Source: Pratylenchus scribneri
Taxonomy: Eukaryota; Nematoda; Chromadorea; Rhabditida; Pratylenchidae
Reading direction: 5' to 3'
Length of the DNA stretch: 64,000 nt
Assembly (NCBI GenBank): GCA_030063045.1
Contig: JAQSEB010000091.1
Coordinates: forward strand, 930,001 to 994,000
Below the pieces are notes generated by a model that saw only the letters and a program-made list of their open reading frames with translations, did not search any database and was not told the DNA's origin. The translations under genes were made by a program, and so were the position numbers. This document shows positions 55,201-64,000 of the stretch, piece after piece (position 1 is the stretch's first letter; the number at the start of each line of letters is the position of its first letter).

Positions 55201-58200
55201 AACCAGTCACAAAATATATAATAATTAATAACTCATTAAAGACTGAATCAATTTTAATTATTTTTGTATCTAATTTAAGAGCAGTAATTTGGTTATCTTA
55301 TGATATTAAATTTAATTAAATTGATTAAGAATTGATGGAGTTATGCCCAAAAAACCATTTATAATATCCTTAACTTGGGATTTCTGAAATTCGCAATATA
55401 TTTTTAAACATAATTCAATCAATTCTAAACCAATTTAAATAAATTTATTATCAAAAGATTGCCAAAATTCAACACTTTAATTTTATATAAAAATTCTAAA
55501 AATTGGTGCTTTCCTAATTTAGTTCTAATGAATTGCGACTTGGTAGAACTGCTCCACCGCCCCCGCTGCCTTTTTCATTTTATCTCCATCAATTCTGAAC
55601 CTATTTAAATAAAATTTAATATTATTTGATAGCCAAAAGTCAGCTCTTAAATTTGATATAAAAATTATTACAATCGATTCAGTCTTTGATGAGTTATAAT
55701 CGTTCAGATTACGACTGGTTGAACTGCTCCATCTCCCACTCTAACTTTTTAATTTTAATTATATCAATACTGAACCAATTTAAATAATTTTAATATTATT
55801 AGATAGCCAAAAGTCTGCTCTTTAATTTGATATAAAAATCATTAAAATTGGTTCAGTTATTGATGTGTTATAATCGATTGCGTGTGGTTGAACTGCTCCA
55901 TCTCCTACTCCATCTAATTCATTTTAACTCCAATTATTTTAAGCCAATTTAAATAAAATTAATATTATTAGATAGCCAAAAGTTTGATCTTAAATTTGAT
56001 ATAAAAATCATTAAAATTAGTTCATTCCTTGATGAATTATAACAATTTCTACTTATTGAACTGCTCCATCTCCTCCTTTGCCTTTTTCATTTTAGCTCCA
56101 CTAAATTCTAAGTCAAATTAATTAAAATTAATATTATTGGATAGCTAAAATTCTGTTCATTGATACTAAAATTATCAAAATTGGTTCAGTCTTTGATGAG
56201 TTATTAAAAAGTAAAAACGGCATTAAATAGGCTCGATCCTCGATGCCAAATTTGGGGCATATCCATAAAAAAATTTACGGTATTTTGAGGCAGCCTCGAA
56301 ATTGATGCGATGCCCCATTTCCATCCAATATTAGACTGGTCTTGGAAATTGGTTCACCCAAAATTGTTTGATTAAATTGTGAGGGTGACGATAATTGGAC
56401 ATTGCCTCCTCCTCGAGGGCATGGACAATTTGGCACATCCAATGATTCATTGGCCGGACGATGTGGCACTCCAATGAGATGGGCCACTTCATGGAAGAAA
56501 ATGGAGCCCATTGCCTCGGGATTGTGCGGGTAGAACTGTCAATTTTATTGAGAATCATGAGGGAAAAATGGCGTGTAATTTTATGAAGGCCTGTAGATTT
56601 TTAACACCTCCAAAATATGTTCTCCATCTCAATCCCATATTCAATATTCTATTCGCCATATTCAATACTATATTCGCCATATTCAATACTCTATTCGCCA
56701 TATTCAATACTCTATTCGCCATATTCAATACTCTATTCGCCATATTCAATACTATATTCGCCATATTCAATACTCTATTCGTCATATTCAATACTATATT
56801 CGCCATATTCAATACTCTATTCGCCATATTCACTACTATATTCGCCATATTCAATATTCTATTCGCCATATTCAATACTATATTCGCCATATTCAATACT
56901 CTATTCGCCATATTCAATACTATATTCGCCATAATCAATACTATATTCGCCATATTCACTACTATATTCGCCATATTCAATACTCTATTCGCCATATTCA
57001 ATACTATATTCGCCATATTCAATACTCTATTCGCCATATTCAATACTATATTCGCCATATTGAATACTCTATTCGCCATATTCACTACTATATTCGCCAT
57101 ATTCAATACTCTATTCGCCATATTCAATACTATATTCGCCATATTCAATACTCTATTCGCCATATTCACTACTATATTCGCCATATTCAATACTATATTC
57201 GCCATATTCAATACTATATTCGCCATATTCAATACTCTATTCGCCATATTCACTACTATATTCGCCATATTCAATACTATATTCGCCATATTCAATACTC
57301 TATTCGCCATATTCAATACTATATTCGCCATATTCAATACTATATTCGCCATATTCAATACTATATTCGCCATATTCAATACTCTATTCGCCATATTCAA
57401 TACTATATTCGCCATATTCAATACTCTATTCGCCATATTCACTACTATATTCGCCATATTCAATACTCTATTCGCCATATTCAATACTCTATTCGCCATA
57501 TTCAATACTATATTCGCCATATTCAATACTCTATTCGCCATATTCAATACTCTATTCGCCATATTCAATACTCTATTCGCCATATTCAATACTATATTCG
57601 CCATATTCAATACTCTATTCGCCATATTCACTACTATATTCGCCATATTCAATACTCTATTCGCCATATTCAATACTATATTCGCCATATTCAATACTAT
57701 ATTCGCCATATTCAATACTCTATTCGCCATATTCACTACTATATTCGCCATATTCAATACTCTATTCGCCATATTCAATACTATATTCGCCATATTCAAT
57801 ACTATATTCGCCATATTCAATACTCAATTCGCCATATTCAATACTATATTCGCCATATTCAATACTCTATTCGCCATATTCAATACTATATTCGCCATTT
57901 TCAATACTTATACAGTTTTAACACCATAAAAATAGTATTTTCCCATCATTTATATAAGGAATAAAAAAAAAATTTTTTTAAGTACTGGTTACTGGATAAC
58001 AGTACGGTGTGGAAAGTATCGACCTTTTGTTACCTTGGGCCATTCTTTTGTCCTAACTCAGCGAGGCAATAGCCAATCTTGGAAGAAATTATATCATTTG
58101 AAAGCCCTAAATGTCCTTTACAATATAGATTTTTCATATTTAATGAAATTATTTTTAAAAAAGTTACATTGCTTTGAGCTAATGAATTTAATAAACCAGA

Positions 58201-61200
58201 ATTAGTTGTAGAAAATCTGCTTATTTTATAAATTATTTTAAATTTCCAATAAATTAATTAAGCCACTTTTAGAGGACATTTAGGGCTTTCGAATGACATA
58301 TTGCCTTCCAAAATTAGTTGCTTCCTTGTTGAACTATGGCCAAAAGAATGTCCCTTGTCATTTGTAAACAATTAAAAATGACCAAAAATTAATAAAAATG
58401 TACCCCAGCAAGCATGACACTTTTTGGGGTGCACATTCCGCCCACAAATGCCAATCCGCCCGCATATCTGTAGGTGATGAGGACGGCAAAATTGTGGAAT
58501 GGAAGTTGTGGGGAACGTTGATTGCGATATTGTTCAAAGGAATAGAGGGACAAATCTGCATAAAATATTCAATTAAGGCCATATAAAATGAATGCCAAAA
58601 ATGCCAACCAACCATCACGGAATGTTTCCAGCACATCCACCACAATCAAATGCATATTTATTTGGAAGAAATACTGGCAAAAAAAGGAAAGGAGAGATAA
58701 ATGATTTATATGAATATTTTATGAGAAATTACGAGAAAAAGCCAATTTTTTCTGTAAATATTAGCAATAAAACTAGAAAAATTTCCAAAATTTCTATAGC
58801 CCTGATTTAACTTATCAAATAAGCGTAAAAATTGATGGATTTAATTGAAATGACAAAAAGTTATGATCAAAAAATGGTAAAATAGGGCAAAATTGGAATA
58901 TTTTTGTTTATAGCCATAATTTTGTGGCCTATTAAATTATGGCCAATAATTTTGTCATAAAAATACTCTAGGGAAAAAGCTTAATCCAATTTTATAAAAT
59001 TTAAATTAATTTGCTGAATGGTGCCAGAAATATTTACTAATTTAAAAATCAGCAAGTGCCAAATATGAATTTTTGATTTTATGGCCATAATTTTATGGCC
59101 TATTAGATTATAATCAATAAATTTGATATAAAAATGCTCTCTAGAAAGAGCTTAATCCAATTTTATAAAAATTTTATTAATTAATCGGATGATGGCTGAA
59201 AAATTTCCAATTTAAAATCGGCAAATTGCCAAATAGGAAAAATAGGAAAATTTTGGTTTTATGGCCATAATTTTTTGGCCATTTTATTTTTTTTTTAAAT
59301 TTATATAATAAAATTTTCTTCAATTAATGCTTAATAAAATTTAATACAATTTAAATTAATTCGTTGGATGAAAACTGAAATATTGGCAATTTAAAAATCG
59401 GTAATAATCAAATCGATATTTTTTGTTTATGGCCATAATTTTATGGCCTATTAGATTATAATCAATAAATTTGATATAAAAATGCTCTCTAGAATGAGCT
59501 TAATCCAATTTTATAAAAATTTTATTAATTAGTTAGATGGTGGCTGAAAAACTTCCAATTAAAATCGACAAAATGCTAAATATGAAGTTTTGGTTTTTTG
59601 GCCATAACTTTCTGGCCATTTGAATAATATTAATAATTTTTATATCGAAATTTTCAATAATTAGAGCATCATCTAATTTTATTTAATTTAAATTAATTAA
59701 TCGAATGATGGCTGAAAAAATTCTAATTTAAAATTGGCAATTATCAAATTGGAAATTTTTGGTTTTATGGCCATAATTTTATGGCCATTTAAATATTATT
59801 AAAAAAATTTTACAAAAAAAATTTCTACAACTAGAGGATGATCTAATTTTATAAAATTTTATTAATTGGTTCAAAGATGGCTGAAATATTTACTATTTTA
59901 AAATCGGCAAAATGACAAATGTGAATTTTCGTTTTATGGCCATTGTTTTCTGGCCATTTAAATTTTATTAAAAATTTTCTATATAAAAATGCTCTACAGA
60001 AAGAGCTTAATCCAATTTTACAAAAATTTTAATAATTAGTTGAGTGATGACTTAAAAAATTTACTAATTTAAAATCGGCAAAGTGCCAAATATGAGATTT
60101 GTATTTTATGGCCATAACTTTCTGGCCATTTGAATTTTATTAACAATTTTTATATCAACATTTTCTTCACTTAGTGCTTAATCCAATTTTATAAAATTTA
60201 ATTTAATTAATCATATGACGGCTGAAAAATTTACTAATTTAAAATCGACAAAGTACCCAAAAAGACTAATTAGTTTTAAGGCCAAAAATTTCTCGCTATT
60301 TAGATTTTATGAATAAATTTTATATCAAAATTCTCTCAAATTAGAGCTCAATTCAATTTTGTAAAATTTATTAATTAATTGGATAATTGCCAAAATTTTG
60401 CCAATGTAAAAATCTGGCCAAATTCCAATATAGGAAAAATAGGAGAATTATGATTTTATGGCCATAACTTTCTGGCCATTTGAATTTTATTAACCATTTT
60501 TATATATTAATTCTCTCTAATTAGAGCTCAATCCAATTTTATAAAATTTAAATTAATTAGCTAGATGAGGGCTGAAATATTTGCTAATAATTAAAGCGGA
60601 AAATTCGAAAAACCAAAAAATCTACATTATTCGCCTCCCGGGCCAATCGCATCACCTCCCTTTTGACCAAGCCATGTTCACGTCGATAATGATCCGACTT
60701 AAAAGGACAAAATAAAATTCATTCCAAATTAATTTTGCACCGTTTTGAGATCAACAAACAAAAGGGCATATAAATAGAGATGGGCGGAATGATCCAATGA
60801 GGCCATGGAATAGTCGGGCGCCGGCTCACCCCAAACAGCCGGTGCCCTTCGCCAACGATGTCGATGATGCTAATAAAAAAATGGAATTTTTTGAAGAAAA
60901 TTTACAGCAATTTAGAATTTAAGCATTTGAGGTATTTAAGAATAATGGAGTATTCGAATCGAATACCCATGGCATTCTTATGGCCTTAACTCAACAAGGA
61001 AGTAACCAATTCAGGAAGGCGATATGCTATTCGAAAGCCCTACTCAAAAGTGGCTTACCATTTTATGAAAATTTAAAAATTTTGTAAAATAGGCGTCTTT
61101 CTTCAAAAAATTTTGGTTGACTATACTTAAAAGCATATAACTATTTTTAAAATGTGAATTCTCATATTTATTTTATAGCCACTTTTTAGAACAGGATTAG

Positions 61201-61760
61201 GTCTTTCAAATGATATATTGCCTTCCAACATAGGCCATTGCAATGTTGAGCTATGAGCCAAAAAAACTAATGTGGATGCTCAATCGGTAATATTTCAGTT
61301 GTACTCTACAATAATTTTTTGCGCATAACTCAACAAGGAAGTGACCAATTTTGGAAGGGAATATGCCATTCGAAAACCCTAAATATCCTCTAAAAAGTGG
61401 CTTAACTAATTTTAGAAGATTTAAAAGAATTTGTAAAATAAACGGAATTAATTTTAAATACGTATAAATATTTTGAAAAGGCGGTTTTCATAATATATTT
61501 TTAAGCCACTTTTTAGAGGACATTTTTAGCTTTAAAATGATTTATTGCCTTCCCAAATTTCTTAAAGCCTCGCTGAAATATGGTCAAAATACTATGTAAA
61601 TTGGCAATGAATTTACCTGCTGAATTCCCTTCGACTTCTCATCCTCATGGTCGATTTTCTTTTGAATTTGTTGCTGGCCATGAATTGCAGAGAGAAAGTC
61701 AAAAAGTATGAAAAAATTGGCAACAATGAAAATGATGACCACAACTGGCCGAGAGGACAT
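52213..61760 (-). CDS. Compact ADAM-type transmembrane metalloprotease, 589 residues
   Basis: Ten exons in one frame: 61760-61617, 60869-60741, 60697-60626, 58673-58613, 58555-58404, 56535-56279, 54957-54735, 53811-53431, 52991-52870, 52441-52213 (1770 bases). A signal or anchor segment (VVVIIFIVANFFILFDFLSA) is followed by a furin-like RWRR site and the catalytic domain: HLYLYALLFVDLKT, GLAFVGGMCTPKS and the zinc motif HEVAHLIGVPH. The Met-turn position reads GCLKIP, with no methionine. A partial disintegrin follows (LCGNGIREGNEQCDCG, CSEWNCEPYTC), then directly a membrane helix (WLLTISLCFIIFGPLLFCGW), a CCC juxtamembrane cluster, and a cytoplasmic tail with SH3-type runs (TRAPPPPPPTP; RPPPPLPPPPPLS) and an acidic end DDDEDEWDDYCE. 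The usual ~200-residue prodomain and the Cys-rich and EGF modules are not found. The catalytic assignment is firm; joining the tail rests on phase and the neat ADAM-like order. Confidence 0.82.
52538..52843. mobile_element. Fold-back MITE, family A (last intron of the ADAM gene)
   Basis: Left end TTTTTTGGTCATAGCTCAGC with AAGTAACCAATTTTGGAAGG. Right end AAGCCACTTTTTGGAGGACA and GAGTTATGGCCAAAAATAAT. Both arms are near-complete; no coding capacity. Confidence 0.82.
53085..53392. mobile_element. Fold-back MITE, family A (ADAM intron)
   Basis: Left end CAATATTTTGGCCATAACTC with AAGGAAGCAACTAATTTTGG. Right end AAGCCACTTTTTAGGGGACA and GGCATATCGCCTTCCTAAAT. Lies in the intron between exons 53431 and 52991. 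Confidence 0.8.
54165..54406. mobile_element. 242-bp element with ~27-bp perfect terminal inverted repeats (ADAM intron)
   Basis: Left end TACCGTAAATATTCTATTAG then TAACCCC. The right end is its exact reverse complement, ending in TACGGTA at 54,406. The interior contains GGGGTT or AACCCC tracts and repeated AATAACCAATTAGTAG. No open frame of note. It lies in the intron between the disintegrin and transmembrane exons. Superfamily not assigned. Confidence 0.8.
55025..56225. repeat. Family C tandem block (ADAM intron)
   Basis: Five or more ~200-bp units, each with an ATAACTCATNAA-like start, TTAATATTATTAGATAGCCA, AAAGTCTGCTCTTTAATTTG and GTTGAACTGCTCCATCTCC. Fills almost the whole intron between exons 56279 and 54957. 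Single or few-unit copies lie at 6.0 and 38.6 kb. Confidence 0.7.
56639..57905. repeat. 21-bp minisatellite, ~60 copies (ADAM intron)
   Basis: Unit ATTCGCCATATTCAATACT plus two bases (TA or TC alternation). As 21 is a multiple of three, both strands stay open for over 400 codons, giving FNTLFAI repeats on plus and MANIVLN repeats on minus. It lies in the intron between the exons carrying GGMCTPKS and HEVAHLIGVPH, so translation is not expected. It lacks the CCGG core of the other arrays. Confidence 0.97.
58027..58350. mobile_element. Fold-back MITE, family A (ADAM intron)
   Basis: Left end GGCCATTCTTTTGTCCTAAC with AGCGAGGCAATAGCCAATC. Right end AGCCACTTTTAGAGGACATT, TTAGTTGCTTCCTTGTTGAA and CTATGGCCAAAAGAATG. 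Immediately downstream of the 21-bp array. Confidence 0.82.
58840..60600. repeat. Family D tandem block, ~180-bp units (ADAM intron 3)
   Basis: About ten units, each with GGCCATAATTTTATGGCC or GGCCATAACTTTCTGGCC, then TAGAGCTTAATCCAATTTTA, TAATTAATTGGATGATGGC and AATTTAAAATCGGCAAA. The GGCCAT...ATGGCC parts are small palindromes. Fills the intron between exons 60626 and 58673. Single units also lie in PLC beta introns. Confidence 0.75.
60970..61265. mobile_element. Fold-back MITE, family A (ADAM intron 1)
   Basis: Left end GGCATTCTTATGGCCTTAAC with AAGGAAGTAACCAATTCAGG. Right end TAGCCACTTTTTAGAACAGG and GAGCTATGAGCCAAAAAA. Followed 46 bp later by another copy. Confidence 0.78.
61311..61592. 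mobile_element. Fold-back MITE, family A (second copy in ADAM intron 1)
   Basis: Left end TTTTTTGCGCATAACTCAAC with AAGTGACCAATTTTGGAAGG. Right end AAGCCACTTTTTAGAGGACA and TGAAATATGGTCAAAA. Ends ~25 bp from the donor of ADAM exon 1. Confidence 0.8.
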
Positions 61761-62423
61761 TTCCAGCAACAATTGATGGGAGAAAAGGACAAAACACTAA
61801 AAGGGCTAGGCCCAAAATGGGCATCACATTTTGTTGGGTGTTGGTCAGTAGCAGTAACAGCTGAAAATGAATTGCATAACAATGTGTGTGATATTTTTAT
61901 ATTATATGATGAGGTAGGGGGAAATGGACAAAGAATGGACACAATGAAGTGGAGGGGATGGGGAATCGATGGTCGCGAGAATGAGAATGGACTGCTGCTG
62001 GAAGGAAGGAATGGCCAAATGTGGCGGTTGATGGCTGTGGGTGGCCGATGTAATTACCGGTTAATTTAACTAGCAATGGGATGGAAAGAAATTGTGGCCT
62101 TAATTTTGGTAGGGATTTTCAGCATTTTTCAGAGGAAATGGAGGAGCTTTAGGTTCAACTGACGCATCATTCATTATTCGAAAAGTGCGATGAATGAATG
62201 GACATAGTGGAAGGACTGGGGAGAGGATTGGGAATCGATGGTCGCGAGAATGAATGGACTGGAGGGTGAAGGGGAATGTGGCCAAATGTGGAGGTTTTTG
62301 GCCACACAGGCGCAGCAGATGCAAGGAAGGCGCTGTGGGTTGGCCACCGGCTAATTTGACCAATAGTAGTTGGGAAGGGAAAGGTTTTTCATCAGCGCCA
62401 TTTCAGTACAAAGGTGGCTATTC

Positions 62424-62718
62424 TTTTTTTTATAGCTCAACAAGGCAGTGGCCAATTTGTGAAGGCGATATAACATTTTAAAGCTCTAAATGTCCTCTAA
62501 AAAGTGGCTTTTTGAAATTTTATTACATTCAGATTTCAGTAAAGTTATTTGTCTTTGAGTGTAATAAACAAATAGAGTAAAATCCACTCTTGTTTTACAA
62601 TTGATTTAAGTTTTTATAAAATTAGTTAAGCAATATTTTAGAGGACAATTAGGACTTTAAAATGGCATATCGCCTTCTCGAATTGGTTGTTTCTTTGCTG
62701 AGATATGGCCAAAAGAAC
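62424..62718. mobile_element. Fold-back MITE, family A (upstream of ADAM)
   Basis: Left end TTTATAGCTCAACAAGGCAG with GGCGATATAACATTTTAAAG. Right end GCATATCGCCTTCTCGAATT and GAGATATGGCCAAAAGAAC. Both arms are present; no coding capacity. Confidence 0.78.
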
Positions 62719-62815
62719 AGCCAAGGTAATGAAATGTCCTATTTCAGGAAGGCATGGGGAATTCCTTCTATTCCCTTACAATTTGTTGGCAATTTTCCGC
62801 GTGTTTTTATGAAGA

Positions 62816-62833
62816 GGGGGGGGGGGGGGGGGG
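62816..62833 (+). repeat. Poly-G tract of 18
   Basis: Eighteen guanines in a row, the second such tract in the window. It can form quadruplexes and is a likely site of length polymorphism or assembly error. Confidence 0.95.
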
Positions 62834-64000
62834 TGGTTCAACTGACTCATCAGTCATCATTCACTACTCCATCCTCTCTTTCTGATTGAAAAGTAGCGAA
62901 AATGAAGGTGTATTGGTCGTCAATTCAGTCTGCTGATTTTCGTTGAGAATTGCCTCCAAAATGACTGATAAGCCATTCCACCTCCTCCTCCAAACAAATC
63001 TTCGCCATCCGGGCCAAACCCATCCATTCATCCTTCAATCGCCACTTCCTTTCTTCGCCTCTTTCCGCCGTTCTATCCTCGCGACAATTGGTTTGGCGTT
63101 TGGCCTAATTTGGGACAAGGCCATCCATTCTTCGCCTTTCTTCCCTAGCCAAACATTCATCGCCCCTAACATAAGGAGCACATTTTATGTCATCGAATGA
63201 CCGGCGGTGATGCCTCGACGAAAAGGGAAGGGAATCAATCTGAATAGAACTTTTGGTGGTTGGAAGAAGGATAAAATGGACCACTGGGAAGAAAGAGGGA
63301 TTAGTCTGCCGAGGGAAATGGACGACGGCCAAAGCAAATGGGGGAAAGCGGAATGGACTTTCTCCCCTTCCACAAATTCACATTTCCTCCACGAAATGGC
63401 AAAAGTAGGCAAAAAGCAAAGGCAACAGACGGACTTCTTGGTGGATTTAAGGCCAAATGGGAGAGGGTGGTCAATTGGAAGGGGAAATGGGAAGAAGGGG
63501 AGAACGAGACCGTTGGGAGATTGGCCCCCAAGCAACACACTTTATGTCTTTATGTGAAGCGAAGAGGGGAAGGGGAATTGGCCAAGGCATAAAGCTGCTA
63601 GATGGTCGGCGGCAGCAGGTTTCATTTCAATGAAAAGTAAAAGTGCGAAGGGGGATAATGTGGCGGCGAAATGGACTTGAAAGGGTGGCTTAGAAATGGA
63701 CTCGGCTGGTCAAAATGCACAACACCTAAGCAAAATGGATAAAATGTGTGGCCAATAATGCATGGAGATGGAAGAGGAAAGAGGCTCCGTGGGAATGATG
63801 TTTAGATGGGGCTTTTACTCCGATTTGCAGCAAAATGATTTGTTTCTGTTGTTTTCGACGTGATTGTCTGTTTAGCTCCAATCCAATTCATCATCATTTT
63901 TGTTGAATAAACATTTGTGCTTTTTTTTCTCATTGGAAGGAGGAAGGGATTGTGTCCCCAACAATTTAGGGAGGGAACATCTGCTATTATATTGGCCCAT

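Larger units (their letters stand above)
61761..64000. other. Upstream region of the ADAM gene, no supported gene
   Basis: GC-richer and alternately purine- and pyrimidine-rich. A ~110-bp segment with GAATCGATGGTCGCGAGAATG is duplicated at ~61,965 and ~62,230. A family A copy (62,424-62,718) and an 18-G run (62,816-62,833) follow. Several overlapping open frames of 75-140 codons on both strands at 63,000-63,600 compete with one another and have no domain, signal peptide or splice context that would single one out. Confidence 0.5.

Noticed and set aside
56511..57929. 472-codon plus and 421-codon minus open frames
   Set aside because: Both come from the 21-bp array, which has no stop in these frames. 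The block is intronic in the ADAM gene and the frames have no flanking coding signal.
63185..63592. Overlapping frames of 75-117 codons on both strands
   Set aside because: At least five frames compete in the same GC-rich stretch; none has a domain, signal peptide or splice context, so none could be chosen.
1..64000. tRNA or rRNA genes
   Set aside because: No cloverleaf with TTCGA-type B box and matching A box, and no rRNA-like conserved stretch, was found by eye; a covariance-model scan would be decisive.

Overview
This is nuclear DNA from a nematode. It is AT-rich, every gene is split by many short introns (most 38 to 100 bases, longer where repeats have landed), several start codons sit just behind a TTTTNCAG-type acceptor that would suit spliced-leader trans-splicing, and the nuclear receptor has the nematode-style P-box CNGCK. 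Seven introns need a GC donor. A raised GC-AG frequency has been reported for cyst nematodes, so a plant-parasitic tylenchid is a reasonable guess, but the sequence does not prove it. No phage, bacterial, rRNA or tRNA gene was recognised, and no transposase gene was seen.

Layout. (1) 757-2263, minus: the N-terminal and catalytic part of tRNA-dihydrouridine synthase 2. (2) 3354-3704, minus: a three-exon gene for an 86-residue secreted protein, divergent from (3). (3) 3853-13323, plus: a complete 16-exon voltage-gated calcium-channel alpha2delta subunit. (4) 13659-28655, minus: a complete 22-exon phospholipase C beta, tail-to-tail with (3). (5) 28656-35430: a long gene-poor stretch with a purine-rich minisatellite. 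(6) 35456-40075, plus: a 13-exon nuclear hormone receptor. (7) 41429-42503, plus: a five-exon gene for a 95-residue Arg/Glu-rich protein. (8) 43072-47035, minus: a secreted TIL-domain (trypsin-inhibitor-like) protein with a long Pro/Gln/Gly-rich tail. (9) 49450-50845, minus: a possible secreted protein with a Cys cluster and a basic C-terminus. (10) 52213-61760, minus: a compact ADAM metalloprotease. (11) 61761-64000: GC-richer sequence with no supported gene. For genes 2, 3, 4 and 6 to 10, the exon phases add up to an uninterrupted reading frame of a multiple of three.

The second theme is repeats. About 20 copies of a roughly 300-bp fold-back element (family A), seven copies of a second family (B) and two further AT-rich families (C, D) fill introns and gaps. 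Seven minisatellites occur, six of them inside introns. Five of the seven have unrelated unit lengths (24, 26, 26, 39 and 40 bp) but share the palindromic core TTCCGGAA. I consider this the most unusual signal in the window. There is also a 759-bp hAT-like element with a perfect 8-bp target duplication.

Two genes act in one signalling field: alpha2delta (calcium-channel trafficking and presynaptic function) and PLC beta (Gq effector at synapses). They are convergent neighbours, but nothing here shows co-regulation. All exon coordinates were read by eye from splice signals and protein similarity; none was tested against transcripts.
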